64,000 nucleotides of DNA from Amycolatopsis eburnea (GTDB lineage Bacteria > Actinomycetota > Actinomycetes > Mycobacteriales > Pseudonocardiaceae): the NCBI RefSeq assembly GCF_003937945.1, contig NZ_RSEC01000024.1, forward strand, positions 62,001 through 126,000. The letters are read 5' to 3'. Of this stretch, positions 34,648 to 43,650 are shown piece by piece. Both the position numbers and the translations under genes were made by a program. Within the stretch, counting starts at the first letter, position 1, and every line of letters starts with the position of its first letter. The notes beneath the pieces are model-generated. The model saw only the letters and a program-made list of their open reading frames with translations, ran no database searches and had not been told where the DNA came from.

Positions 34648-36615
34648 GTGTCCCTGACCGATGTGGTCGCCCCCAGTCCTGCCCCCGAGAACGTCGCCGC
34701 ACTCGTCGGCGAACGCCTTTCCTTGTCCGCCCTCCACCAGCTGGGCGGCACCCTCGGCGGCTATTCCTTCGTCAAGGTCGTGGTCGACCGCGAAAACGCG
34801 GTGATCCACTTCCTGAACGACGCGCGCCATTCCTTTCACGCGATCTATATCGGGGAAGAGATCCTGGGCGTCCCGGAAGAACGGGTGCGCGCGGAAATCG
34901 ACTCCTTCAACCAGGACTTCTACCACGCCCCGGACCGCCGGTTCCTGCTCGGCATCATCGCCCGCCACCCCCAGCTGCTTTCCCTGGAGACGGTCGAGGT
35001 CGACACCATGCCGGCCGCGCTGATCCGCGAGTTCCACGCCTTCGTCGCGCAGTACGTCGACCCGGCGCTGCCGCTGGTGTTCAAGCCGGCCAACCAGCTG
35101 CAGGAGCGGATCGTCCGGGAGATCCCGGCGGACGAGCTGCCCCGCGTCTTCGCGCACGAACTGTTCTCCACGGCGCCGTTCGTGGCGCTGAACCCCGGCA
35201 CGGCGACCGGGCGGCTGCGCGCGTTCCGCACCGAGGCCGAGTACCGCGCGGCCACGCTGGACTGGACGGACATCATCGTGATGGACCGCGTCCCCGACGA
35301 CGTCCCGCGGCTGTCCGGCATCGTCAACGCCCGGCACACGACGCCGTTGTCCCACACCAACGTGCTGGCCACCGGCTGGCAGATCCCGAACGCCGTCCAG
35401 CTCGGCGCGCTCGCCGAAGTCGAGCGGCGCGGCCTCGACGGCAAGTGGGTCGAGTACACAGTGGACGCCCACGCGCTCTCCCTGCGCGAGGTCCCCGAGC
35501 CGGCCGCGGCGCCGCCGCCGAGCTGGTACGCCCAGCGCGTCACGCTGGAGCGGCCGGAAGCCGACCACAGCCCGATCGTGAACCTGGCCCGGCTGCGCGC
35601 GGCCGACCGCCACCGCTACGGCACCAAGGCGGCCAACCTCGGCGAACTGCACCACGTCCTGGCCCAGGGGTCGCAGCGGCTGCTCGGCTTCTACCAGGTG
35701 CCCCGCCCGCCGCGGGACAACCTGCTGCCGTACCTGGCCCGGCTGCTGGACGTCCCGCTCGACGCCGACCTGGGCGCCGCCGCCCGGCGCCTGCTCGACG
35801 AGCGCGTCCGCGTGCCCCGTGGCATCGCGCTGCCGTTCTCGCTGCAGCGGCGGTTCCTGGAGTCGTCGCCGCGGATCCAGCAGGCCATCGGCAAGCTGAA
35901 GATGGCCCTGGAGCTGGACGCCCGCGAGATCGAGCCGCTGTGCGTCGAGCTGCAGACGCTGATCCGCTCCGCGCGGATGCCGGGCGCGCTGGCCGGCGAG
36001 ATCGATTCCGCGCTGGTGTCCCAGCTGGCCGGCGTGCGCTCGTTCGTCGTGCGCAGTTCGTCGAACGCCGAGGACCTCGCCGGGTTCTCGGCCGCGGGGA
36101 TCTACGAGTCGCTCAACCACGTCACCACCGCCGAGCGGATCTTCGCCAGCGTCAAGGAGGTCTGGGCGTCGCTGGTGTCGGTGCGCAGCGTCCGCCTGCG
36201 CCGCCAGGCCGGGATCTCCCTCGACGACTGCTACATGGGTGTCGTGATCCAGGAGCAGGTCACGGCCGGCTTCGGCGGCGTGCTGGTGACGACGAACCCG
36301 ATGAACCGCGCGGACTTCCGCACGGTGTACGTCAACGTGTCACCCCGGGTCACCGACGTCGTCGAGGGTGCGGCCCTGCCCCTGCAGTACCTGTATTCGA
36401 CGGTCGAGGGCGGCGGCCGCACGGTGTCGCTGGGCGACGCCGCCGAGGACCTCGACGAGGCCGCCCACGAGCAGCTGCAACGGCTCGCCGTCGTGGGCCG
36501 CCTGCTGCAGGGCCACTTCTCGCCTGATTACACGTTCGATTCGCCGGTGGACATCGAGTGGCTCGCCGACCGCGAGCACCTCCACCTGGTGCAGCTGCGT
36601 CCCTATTCCGTTTGA
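34648..36615 (+). CDS. PEP-synthase-like dikinase with permuted domain order
   Basis: The 655-residue protein has an N-terminal domain of its own and a phosphohistidine-type swivelling domain around ARHTTPLSHTNVLATGW (residues about 225-245). A C-terminal PPDK-type ATP-grasp domain contains YGTKAANLGEL, VRSSSNAEDLAGFSAAGIYE and VVIQEQVTAGFGGVLVTTNP, and ends in LHLVQLRPYSV. The His domain before the ATP-binding domain is the reverse of PEP synthase and resembles glucan, water dikinases. It probably phosphorylates a substrate by beta-phosphate transfer from ATP. The GTG has a clear GAGGAGA seven bases upstream. It is followed 19 bases later by an MFS exporter, so drug phosphorylation plus export is one possible reading, unproven. 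Confidence 0.83.
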   Translation: MSLTDVVAPSPAPENVAALVGERLSLSALHQLGGTLGGYSFVKVVVDRENAVIHFLNDARHSFHAIYIGEEILGVPEERVRAEIDSFNQDFYHAPDRRFLLGIIARHPQLLSLETVEVDTMPAALIREFHAFVAQYVDPALPLVFKPANQLQERIVREIPADELPRVFAHELFSTAPFVALNPGTATGRLRAFRTEAEYRAATLDWTDIIVMDRVPDDVPRLSGIVNARHTTPLSHTNVLATGWQIPNAVQLGALAEVERRGLDGKWVEYTVDAHALSLREVPEPAAAPPPSWYAQRVTLERPEADHSPIVNLARLRAADRHRYGTKAANLGELHHVLAQGSQRLLGFYQVPRPPRDNLLPYLARLLDVPLDADLGAAARRLLDERVRVPRGIALPFSLQRRFLESSPRIQQAIGKLKMALELDAREIEPLCVELQTLIRSARMPGALAGEIDSALVSQLAGVRSFVVRSSSNAEDLAGFSAAGIYESLNHVTTAERIFASVKEVWASLVSVRSVRLRRQAGISLDDCYMGVVIQEQVTAGFGGVLVTTNPMNRADFRTVYVNVSPRVTDVVEGAALPLQYLYSTVEGGGRTVSLGDAAEDLDEAAHEQLQRLAVVGRLLQGHFSPDYTFDSPVDIEWLADREHLHLVQLRPYSV

Positions 36616-36634
36616 TCGTCGGGGAGACCTCACC

Positions 36635-37894
36635 ATGCTGGGCTTTCGCCTGCCCGCGAAACCGGCCGTCCAGCGCGCCGTCCGGCTGACCTACGGGTTC
36701 CAGTTCTTCTTCGGCCTGCTGCTGTGGGTGCCGATCTTCTACCAGTACCAGAAGCTCGCCGGCCTCTCCGACGGCGAGATCTTCGGCATCCAGAGCATCT
36801 ACTACGTCGTGTTCTGCCTGCTGGAGATCCCGACGGGCCTGATCGCCGACCGCTTCGACCACCGCACCTCCCTGACGGCGGGCGCCGGCGTGCTCGTGGC
36901 GGCGAACCTGGTGCCGGTGTTCCTGGGCTCGTACACCGGGTTCCTGGTGCACTTCGTCCTGATCGCGCTGGCCCGTTCGCTGGTGTCCGGCGCGCAGAGC
37001 GCGTACCTGTACGAGTACCTCCACGCCCACGGCGAGGGTGAGCACTACCTCCGCGTCGAAGGGGTCGGCCGCGCGTACAGCCTGGTCGGCAAGATCGTGT
37101 ACTGGCCGGTGATCGGCCTGCTGATGACGTGGAACCTCCCTTCCCCGTACTGGCTGACGGCGATCAACGCGGCCGTCGCGCTGGCGTTCGCGTGCAAGCT
37201 CCCCCCGATCCCCGGCGGCCGCCGCGGTTCGGGCAAGACGGCCTCGCTTCTGTCCGGCGTCGGCGGCGCGTTGTCCACGCTGCGTTCGTCCCGGTGGCTG
37301 GCGCTGCTGATGGTGCAGGGCGTCGCGATGTTCACGCTCGTCCGGATCTGCCAGGTGAACCTGTTCCAGCCGATCCTGGAGTCGAAGTCGCTCTCGGTGA
37401 ACTGGTACGGCGCGGTCCTGGCCGCGATGACGCTCTTCGAAGCGCTGGGCGCGGCCCGCCCCCACCGCCTCCGCCGCGCGATCGGCCCGGTGGGCTCGGT
37501 CTTCACGCTGACGATCGTGATGGCGTCGTGCCTCGGCTTGCTGGTCTGGGCAGGCCCGTTCCCGGCGGTGGTGCTGCTGTGCGTCTTCGCGGTGGCGACG
37601 GGCATCGCCTTCCCGGTGCAGAAGCAGCTGCTGAACGACTCCATCCCGGATTCCCGCCACCGCGCGACCCTGCTGTCCCTGGAGTCCCTGGTGGACAGGG
37701 CGGTGTGCGCGCTGGTGGCGGTGGCACTCGGCGCGTACCTGGCGGCCGGGCAGCTGAACGAGTTCCTGCTGCTGTCGGCCGGGGTCACGTGCGCCGCGAT
37801 GGCGGTGCTGGCGGTGCTGCTGCTCGCGGTCCGCAAGCACCGCTCCGACCGCCGGCCCGCGGCCGCCCGCGTGCCCGAAGCCGTCAGTCGATGA
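36635..37894 (+). CDS. MFS transporter
   Basis: The 419-residue transporter has about 12 hydrophobic helices and the loop-2/3 motif GLIADRFDHRTSL. It starts at an ATG shortly after the dikinase stop, behind GGGGAGA. It belongs with the dikinase in one operon. The substrate is unknown; the helix 1-2 region (FQFFFGLLLWVPIFYQYQK) resembles putative exporters of the PmrA/Bcr kind. The 3' end overlaps recX by 11 bases. Confidence 0.85.
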   Translation: MLGFRLPAKPAVQRAVRLTYGFQFFFGLLLWVPIFYQYQKLAGLSDGEIFGIQSIYYVVFCLLEIPTGLIADRFDHRTSLTAGAGVLVAANLVPVFLGSYTGFLVHFVLIALARSLVSGAQSAYLYEYLHAHGEGEHYLRVEGVGRAYSLVGKIVYWPVIGLLMTWNLPSPYWLTAINAAVALAFACKLPPIPGGRRGSGKTASLLSGVGGALSTLRSSRWLALLMVQGVAMFTLVRICQVNLFQPILESKSLSVNWYGAVLAAMTLFEALGAARPHRLRRAIGPVGSVFTLTIVMASCLGLLVWAGPFPAVVLLCVFAVATGIAFPVQKQLLNDSIPDSRHRATLLSLESLVDRAVCALVAVALGAYLAAGQLNEFLLLSAGVTCAAMAVLAVLLLAVRKHRSDRRPAAARVPEAVSR

Positions 37895-38438
37895 ACGCGT
37901 CGTCGAGGAGGGTGGACTCCGCGCCGTACTCGCGGAGTTCCTCCTTGATGACGGTGTACGCCAGCCCCTGCGGGTAGCCCTTGCGCGCCAGGAAGCCGAG
38001 CAGCCGCCGCAGCGCCGTCTGTTCGTCGACGTTGCCCAGCGAGCCGAGGCGCTTGCGGACCAGTTCCCTGGCCATCTGCTCCTCGGACTCGCGGTCGACC
38101 TCGCCCGCCGCCTGCGCGGCTACCTCGTCGTCGACGCCCTTGCGCCGCAGCTCGGCCAGCAACGCGGTGCGGGACAGGCCCTGGGTCTCGTGCCGGGACT
38201 TCACCCACAGCTCGGCGAACTCCGCGTCGTTCACCAGCCCCGCCCGGTCGAGCTTGCCGAGCAGGGTTTCGCTGGTCTCCTCGTCGAACCCCTTGCGGCG
38301 CAAGGCCTGCCGGAGCTCCTCCTGAGTGCGGGCACGCACGGCCAAGAGGTCGTAACAGATCTCCTTGGCCTTCTTGTACCGCTCCTCGGGAGGCAGCTCC
38401 GCCGGCGGGATCTTCGGCGCCCTCGCCACCTCGATCAC
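37884..38438 (-). CDS. recX: recombination regulator RecX
   Basis: The 184-residue protein has the three-helix RecX repeats (AKEICYDLLAVRARTQEELR, KLDRAGLVNDAEFAELWVKS, RRLLGFLARKGYPQGLAYTV). RecX binds RecA filaments and limits recombination and SOS activity. It lies 176 bases downstream of recA, in the usual order, and converges on the MFS gene. Confidence 0.94.
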   Translation of the reverse strand: MIEVARAPKIPPAELPPEERYKKAKEICYDLLAVRARTQEELRQALRRKGFDEETSETLLGKLDRAGLVNDAEFAELWVKSRHETQGLSRTALLAELRRKGVDDEVAAQAAGEVDRESEEQMARELVRKRLGSLGNVDEQTALRRLLGFLARKGYPQGLAYTVIKEELREYGAESTLLDDAFID

Positions 38439-38493
38439 TCCTCGTTCTTCACAACGCCCTCAAAGCCGCGCGTCACCACACAACGCAACCACG

Positions 38494-38550
38494 CCGGGGG
38501 TCCAGGGGGCTTGCCCCTTGGCGGGGGTCCGGGGGTTCGACCCCCGGAGA
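38494..38550. repeat. GC-rich double-hairpin intergenic element between recA and recX
   Basis: Two adjacent stems (CCAGGGGGC-TT-GCCCCTTGG at 38503-38522 and CCGGGGG-TTCGA-CCCCCGG at 38530-38548) share GGGGGTCC half-units. The second loop mimics a tRNA T-arm, but no acceptor or anticodon arm is present. It is likely a mobile-type palindromic repeat or a transcriptional attenuator. Confidence 0.65.
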
Positions 38551-38614
38551 ACACGGCGGAGGGATGAGGGCGAGCGCACTCCGCGAGCACACCTCACCCA
38601 ATCCCTACGCCCGA

Positions 38615-39661
38615 TCAGAAGTCGACCGGCGCCGGCACGGCTTCGACGGCCTCGGCGTCGACCTGGGCGCCGATGCCCAGCTTCTCCTTGATGCGCTTCT
38701 CGATCTCGTTGGCGATGTCCGGGTTGTCGCGCAGGAACTTCCGCGCGTTCTCCTTGCCCTGGCCGAGCTGGTCGCCCTCGTAGGTGTACCAGGCGCCGGA
38801 CTTGCGCAGGATTCCCTGGTCGACGCCCATGTCGATCAGCGAGCCCTCGCGGGAAACGCCGACGCCGTACAGGATGTCGAACTCGGCCTGCTTGAAGGGC
38901 GGGGCCATCTTGTTCTTCACGACCTTGACGCGGGTGCGGTTGCCGACCGGCTCGCCGCCGTCCTTGAGCGTCTCGATGCGGCGCACGTCGAGCCGGACCG
39001 ACGCGTAGAACTTCAGCGCCTTGCCACCGGTCGTGGTCTCCGGGGAGCCGAACATGACGCCGATCTTCTCGCGCAGCTGGTTGATGAAGATCGCGGTGGT
39101 GCCGGAGTTGTTCATCGCACCGGTCATCTTGCGCAGCGCCTGGCTCATCAGGCGGGCCTGGAGACCGACGTGCGAGTCACCCATCTCGCCCTCGATCTCG
39201 GCCCGCGGCACGAGCGCGGCCACGGAGTCGATGACCAGGATGTCGAGCGCGCCGGAGCGGATCAGCATGTCCGCGATCTCCAGCGCCTGCTCACCGGTGT
39301 CCGGCTGGGAGACCAGCAGCGCGTCGGTGTCGACGCCGAGCTTCTTGGCGTACTCCGGGTCCAGCGCGTGCTCCGCGTCGATGAACGCCGCGATGCCGCC
39401 GGCCCGCTGCGCGTTGGCCACCGCGTGCAGGGCGACCGTCGTCTTACCGGAGGACTCCGGGCCGTAGACCTCGATCACGCGGCCGCGGGGCAGCCCGCCG
39501 ATGCCGAGCGCGACGTCCAGGGCGATGGCGCCGGTCGGGATCACGGAGATGGGCGCGCGGCCGTCCTGGCCGAGCCGCATGACCGAGCCCTTGCCGTACT
39601 GCTTGTCGATCTGCGCGAGCGCGAGCTCGAGCGCCTTGTCCTTGTCGGGTGCTGCAGGCAT
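38615..39661 (-). CDS. recA: recombinase A
   Basis: The 348-residue protein has Walker [10 protein letters not shown], Walker B ([12 protein letters not shown]), loop L1 region [18 protein letters not shown], the [14 protein letters not shown] motif and the tail ending AVPAPVDF. It mediates strand exchange and LexA self-cleavage. There is no intein. The start is the ATG at 39661. An SOS box lies 154-167 bases upstream. Confidence 0.98.
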   Translation of the reverse strand: MPAAPDKDKALELALAQIDKQYGKGSVMRLGQDGRAPISVIPTGAIALDVALGIGGLPRGRVIEVYGPESSGKTTVALHAVANAQRAGGIAAFIDAEHALDPEYAKKLGVDTDALLVSQPDTGEQALEIADMLIRSGALDILVIDSVAALVPRAEIEGEMGDSHVGLQARLMSQALRKMTGAMNNSGTTAIFINQLREKIGVMFGSPETTTGGKALKFYASVRLDVRRIETLKDGGEPVGNRTRVKVVKNKMAPPFKQAEFDILYGVGVSREGSLIDMGVDQGILRKSGAWYTYEGDQLGQGKENARKFLRDNPDIANEIEKRIKEKLGIGAQVDAEAVEAVPAPVDF

Positions 39662-39814
39662 GGAAGTCCACCTCGCTGGTCGAAGCCCCGGCTCTCCGGG
39701 GGCTCTGTGTCGGTTCTTCAGCTGTCCGGTCCGACGCTAGCGGCGGGGACCGACAATTCCAGGCGCGGCGCCCAATCTGTGGATCGCTGGACCCGATGTG
39801 GACAACACCATAGA

Positions 39815-39828
39815 CGAACACGTGTTCG
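39815..39828. promoter_or_regulatory. SOS (LexA) box upstream of recA
   Basis: The 14-base perfect palindrome CGAACACGTGTTCG fits the Gram-positive/actinobacterial LexA consensus CGAACN4GTTCG. Its position upstream of recA predicts DNA-damage induction. Confidence 0.92.
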
Positions 39829-39901
39829 AGGTCGGCAGCGACACACCCTTGCGCTAGGATTTTCGCCCGCCCGGGTCAGGACCCGTGCGTATCCGCCCAG
39901 G

Positions 39902-40096
39902 TCAGCGACGTTCGAAGGGCACATCGAAGGCGTCGCAGACCTCCCGCCAGATCTCTTTCGCCGGGATTCCCGCGGTCAGCGCCTGGTCGACGGTGCGCCC
40001 GCCGAGCCCGCTGAGGACGTGGTCCCTGGCCAGCACCTGGGCCCGGCCGGGGCCGAACTCCTCGGCCATCAGCCGCCGGAAAACCGTGATCCGCAT
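39902..40096 (-). CDS. DUF3046 family protein
   Basis: The 64-residue protein starts MRITVFRRLMAEEFGPGRAQ and ends WREVCDAFDVPFERR, as in the short DUF3046 proteins found just upstream of recA across actinobacteria. The frame is open further 5', but that part is intergenic repeat. Its function is unknown. Confidence 0.88.
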   Translation of the reverse strand: MRITVFRRLMAEEFGPGRAQVLARDHVLSGLGGRTVDQALTAGIPAKEIWREVCDAFDVPFERR

Positions 40097-40223
40097 CGGA
40101 CCCACTCTAACCGGCGGGCACGAACGGTCCGTTCGCGCCCGGCACCGGCCTCCCCACGCCCGGGCCCGGACGTCAGGGCTCCGGCAAAGTCGCGGCGGTT
40201 TGCCCGGCGGCGGCTTCGCCGAC

Positions 40224-40272
40224 GTCCTGAATGACTCATTCAGGTCTTCGGAGGTCCTGAATGACTCATTCA
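40224..40272. repeat. direct repeat of a 15-bp palindrome
   Basis: GTCCTGAATGACTCATTCA occurs twice (40224-40242, 40254-40272). Each contains the perfect palindrome TGAATGA-C-TCATTCA. It is part of a repeat cluster in the 277-base gap between the DUF3046 and Hsp70-like genes; no gene is seen there. Confidence 0.85.
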
Positions 40273-40297
40273 AGACACCGCAGGCCCAGCCCCGGAC

Positions 40298-40350
40298 GTC
40301 ATGAACGACCCTTTCACCTCGTCCGGCGAGGTGAACGACTCGTTCATGAC
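40298..40350. repeat. palindromic intergenic repeat, second copy of the 12.9-kb element
   Basis: The arms GTCATGAACGA and TCGTTCATGAC pair across an inner TCACCTC/GAGGTGA stem. The ATGAACGACCCTTTCA core equals that at 12941-12956. Confidence 0.85.
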
Positions 40351-40373
40351 GTTGCGAGCCACCGAACCGGCCG

Positions 40374-42218
40374 CTACTCCCCCGGCTGGACGCTCGCCTC
40401 GAAGTAGTTGGCGAGGGTGTCCGGCGTGGTCGCCTCGGCCTGCTGACTCGAGTTCAGCTGGTAGATGAACCCCACGAGCGGCCGGTCAGACACCGTGAAC
40501 ACGAGCACCGCCGCCGTCTTGCCCGCCGCGGACGAGTAGTGGCCCTTGAGCCCGTTGCCGCCCCAGTCGGCCTCGGTGCGGTCGCCGCCCGCGGAGGTGA
40601 GCAGGCCGTCGGTGTACTCCTTGAGCGTGTCGGCGCTGTCGCCCTGGACGTAGGTCACCTGCGTGCCCGCGCGTCCCGGCGCGGAGCAGGTCGAGGCCAC
40701 GCCGAGGCTCTTCGCCGGCGCCGCCGGGCCGTTGCCCATGCCCGGCTTGCAGTCGCCGGTGTCGGCGATCTTCCCGGCGAGCTGGCGCAGGCAGCCGGTG
40801 AGCCCCTTGTCGTCCGCCTGGCCCGGCGTCTTGCACTGGTCCGCGGTGTAGGTCGTCACCGAAGACGACGACGTCAGGAAGAAGGTCAGCCCCGCGGCGA
40901 GCACCACGACGACCGCGGCCGCGATCCCGATGAGCAGCTTCTTCCTGCCTCCGGCCTTCGGCTCGGCCTTCTCCGCGGGGGCCGCGGGCGAGTACGCGGG
41001 GAAGTTCGACGGCACCGGCTGCGGCCCGCTGGGCGGGAAGTAGCCCTGGTACTGCTGCGGCGACGGAGGGGGCGGCGCGTACTGCGGGCGGTGCGGCCCG
41101 GTACCGGCGGCCACCGCGCCTTCGACGTTCTGCGTCCGCGCGCCCAGTCCGTCGCGGGCGACGTGCTGCGCGCCCAGCGCCACGGCGGTTTCCGGCTGGT
41201 CGAGGCTGCCCGGCACGACACCGAGCTTCTCCGCGATCATGGTGCCGACCAGCGGCAGCCGGCTCGACCCGCCGACCAGGTAGATGCCGGCCAGCCGGTC
41301 CGGGCTCAGCCCCGACGAGCGCAGCGTCCGCGACAGCAGCTCGACGCTGCGCAGCATCGCCGGCCGGACCAGGCCTTCCAGCTCGCCGCGGGTCACCAGG
41401 ACGTCCTTGAACGGCTCCGGCATCGGCACCTCGGTCTGCGGGTGCCGCGACAGCGCCTCCTTGGCCGCCTTGACGTCTTCCTGCAGCGCGCGCCGGGTGC
41501 GCCGGTCGCCGGTGGACTCCGGGCGCAGCAGCCGCTGCCAGCGCTGCGGGTCCGAGTGCGAGACCTCCCGCCCGACGTGCACCATCAGCGCCTGGTCGAC
41601 GTCGAGGCCGCCGAGGTCGGGCAGGCCGTCCTCGGCGAGCACGGTGAAGCCGTTCTGCGTGGCGCCGACGACGGCGACGTCGAAGGTGCCGGCGCCGAGG
41701 TCGTAGACCGCGAGCGCCTGGCCGGGGGCGAGGGACTTGCCGGGGAACGACGCGAAGTGCGCGGCCGCGGCGACCGGCTCCGGCACCAGCAGGATGTTCT
41801 GGCCCATCCCGGCGAGCCGGGCGGCGGACATCAGGACGTTGCGGCGGGTCTGGCCCCACTGCGCGGGGTGGGTCAGCCGGACCTCGTCGGGCTGCTCGCC
41901 GCCGAGCTGGCGGGACGTCTCTTCGAGCACGCGGCGCAGGATGGCGGCCAGCGCGTCGGTCACCGGGACGACGTCGGTGCCGAGGAGCAGGGTCTGCTCG
42001 TCGATGCGGCGCTTGGGGTTCGGCTCGAAGCGGGTCGGGTCGAGCCGGGCGCGGCGCTCGGCGTCGCGGCCGACCATGATCGTGCCCTCTTCGGTGGCGA
42101 ACACCGCCGACGGCATGTTGGCCGAGCCGTCCACCTCGACGACCCGGGGCGGCATGCCGTGCGCCGAAAGGACGGCGACGGTGTTGGACGTCCCGAGGTC
42201 CACCGACAGGATCCGCAC
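40374..42218 (-). CDS. membrane-anchored Hsp70-like ATPase
   Basis: The 614-residue protein opens with a DnaK-type actin-fold ATPase (LSVDLGTSNTVAVLSAHG, AVYDLGAGTFDVAVV and LVGGSSRLPLVGTMIAEKLG). A Pro/Gln/Tyr-rich linker follows (about 375-405), then a basic stretch and one membrane helix (LLIGIAAAVVVVLAAGLTFF, about 425-447). A ~165-residue extracytoplasmic domain with several cysteines completes it. It lacks the DnaK substrate-binding domain. GTG 42218 is preferred because AAGGGGAG lies just upstream. Such proteins are common and uncharacterised in actinomycetes; a sensing or envelope role is inferred. Confidence 0.85.
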   Translation of the reverse strand: MRILSVDLGTSNTVAVLSAHGMPPRVVEVDGSANMPSAVFATEEGTIMVGRDAERRARLDPTRFEPNPKRRIDEQTLLLGTDVVPVTDALAAILRRVLEETSRQLGGEQPDEVRLTHPAQWGQTRRNVLMSAARLAGMGQNILLVPEPVAAAAHFASFPGKSLAPGQALAVYDLGAGTFDVAVVGATQNGFTVLAEDGLPDLGGLDVDQALMVHVGREVSHSDPQRWQRLLRPESTGDRRTRRALQEDVKAAKEALSRHPQTEVPMPEPFKDVLVTRGELEGLVRPAMLRSVELLSRTLRSSGLSPDRLAGIYLVGGSSRLPLVGTMIAEKLGVVPGSLDQPETAVALGAQHVARDGLGARTQNVEGAVAAGTGPHRPQYAPPPPSPQQYQGYFPPSGPQPVPSNFPAYSPAAPAEKAEPKAGGRKKLLIGIAAAVVVVLAAGLTFFLTSSSSVTTYTADQCKTPGQADDKGLTGCLRQLAGKIADTGDCKPGMGNGPAAPAKSLGVASTCSAPGRAGTQVTYVQGDSADTLKEYTDGLLTSAGGDRTEADWGGNGLKGHYSSAAGKTAAVLVFTVSDRPLVGFIYQLNSSQQAEATTPDTLANYFEASVQPGE

Positions 42219-42399
42219 TGCACTCCCCTTCACAAAACCCGCCTCGACGGCGTTCGCCGTGATGCTGCCATGCGCGCGGTCACCGTGCGTGCGGACCCGC
42301 GAAAGTCCCCCGCCGCTTGACGGAGAGGTGGATCACGAGGCACGATAGTTGCGCAGTTCGGTCACACGAGTTGCACGAACCGCGCAAAGGAGCGTCGTG

Positions 42400-43650
42400 A
42401 TGCCGAAGCTGCTCGTCCTCGGGGACGACCTCACGGGCAGCAACGCGACCGGAGCGCTGTACGCCCGCTTCGGGCTGCGCGCGGTTTCCGTCAACGCGCC
42501 GTTGGAGCCGGAGGCGCCCTGCTTCCGCGCGGACAGCGGGATCGACGCGCTGGTGGTCAACCTGGGTACCCGGCACGCTTCGCCGCCACACGCCGCGCGG
42601 GCGGTGCGGGAGACGATCGAGCTGGCCGGGCCGGTCGAGCTCACGGTGAAACGCGTGGACACGACGCTGCGCGGCAACGTCGGCGCGGAGACCGAAGCCG
42701 TTCTGGTGTCGGCGCCGGCCGCCCGCGCGCTGGTCGTCCCCGCCTTCCCGGACGCCGGCCGGGTCACCCTCGGCGGCCTGCACCTGGTCGACGGCGTGCC
42801 GCTGGCCGAAAGCCCCGCCGCGCGCGATCCCCTGGCGCCGGTCGGGTCCTCGCGGGTCCGCACCCTCCTCGGGCCGACCCGCCGCGAGATCGCCGAACTG
42901 CCGCTGGACGTCGTCGAAGCCGGCGTGGACGCGGTCGAAGCCGCCCTGCGGTGCCCGGCCGGGATCGTCGTCTGCGACGCCACGACGAACCGGCACCTCA
43001 CCACCGTCGCCAAGGCCGCCGCCCGGCTGGCGGCCGAGGGCACGAAGTGGATCTCCGTCGACTCCGGGCCGTTCGGCGTCCGGCTGGCGGCGGCGCTGGG
43101 ACTCGCCCCCGGCCACGGCACCGTCCCGCCGGTGCTCGCGGTCGTCGGCAGCATCACCGGCCGGACGCACGACCAGCTCCTGGAAACCGAGCTGGTGCTG
43201 GACGCGCGGTACGTCGACGTCGACGCGGACCGGCCCGATCCACCGGCCGTCGCCGCCGCGGCCGGCAGGCTCCTCGACGCCGGGCACCGGGTCGTCGGCA
43301 TCCGCACCCGGGCGCCCGCACCCGGCACGCCGGTCGACCCGGTGGTCGCGGCGCGGCTCCCGCCGGCGCTCGGCGAAGCGGCCCGGCTGGTGCTCGGCGC
43401 GCACCGGATCGGCGGGCTCTACGCCACCGGCGGCGACATCGCCGTCGAGGTCACGAAGTCGCTCGGAGCCGAAGGCTTCGAAATCGACTCCGAAGTCCTG
43501 CCCCTCGCGGTCGCCGGGCGGCTGTCCGGCGGACCGTACGGCGGGCTGCCCTTCGCCACCAAGGGCGGGCTGATCGGCGGGCGCGACGCCGCGGTCGCCT
43601 GCCTGGAACACCTCAACCACGTGCTGGCCACCGGAAGGAAGAACCCGTGA
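42400..43650 (+). CDS. DUF1537 four-carbon acid sugar kinase, probable D-threonate kinase
   Basis: The 416-residue kinase begins LLVLGDDLTGSNATGALYAR, the DUF1537 N-terminal signature. It contains KRVDTTLRGNVGAETEAVL and VVGSITGRTHDQL, and ends with the nucleotide-binding GGLYATGGDIAVEV, GGPYGGLPFATKGGLIGG. The family phosphorylates threonate or erythronate at O4. The next gene is PdxA2-like, the two-enzyme arrangement known for D-threonate use. The ATG follows AAAGGAG. Confidence 0.88.
   Translation: MPKLLVLGDDLTGSNATGALYARFGLRAVSVNAPLEPEAPCFRADSGIDALVVNLGTRHASPPHAARAVRETIELAGPVELTVKRVDTTLRGNVGAETEAVLVSAPAARALVVPAFPDAGRVTLGGLHLVDGVPLAESPAARDPLAPVGSSRVRTLLGPTRREIAELPLDVVEAGVDAVEAALRCPAGIVVCDATTNRHLTTVAKAAARLAAEGTKWISVDSGPFGVRLAAALGLAPGHGTVPPVLAVVGSITGRTHDQLLETELVLDARYVDVDADRPDPPAVAAAAGRLLDAGHRVVGIRTRAPAPGTPVDPVVAARLPPALGEAARLVLGAHRIGGLYATGGDIAVEVTKSLGAEGFEIDSEVLPLAVAGRLSGGPYGGLPFATKGGLIGGRDAAVACLEHLNHVLATGRKNP

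Noticed and set aside
38494..38550. tRNA gene
   Set aside because: Only a T-arm-like hairpin (GGGGGTTCGACCCCC) is present; no anticodon or acceptor arm can be drawn.
40224..40350. CRISPR array
   Set aside because: Repeats are palindromes with irregular spacing, and there is no spacer series or cas gene.
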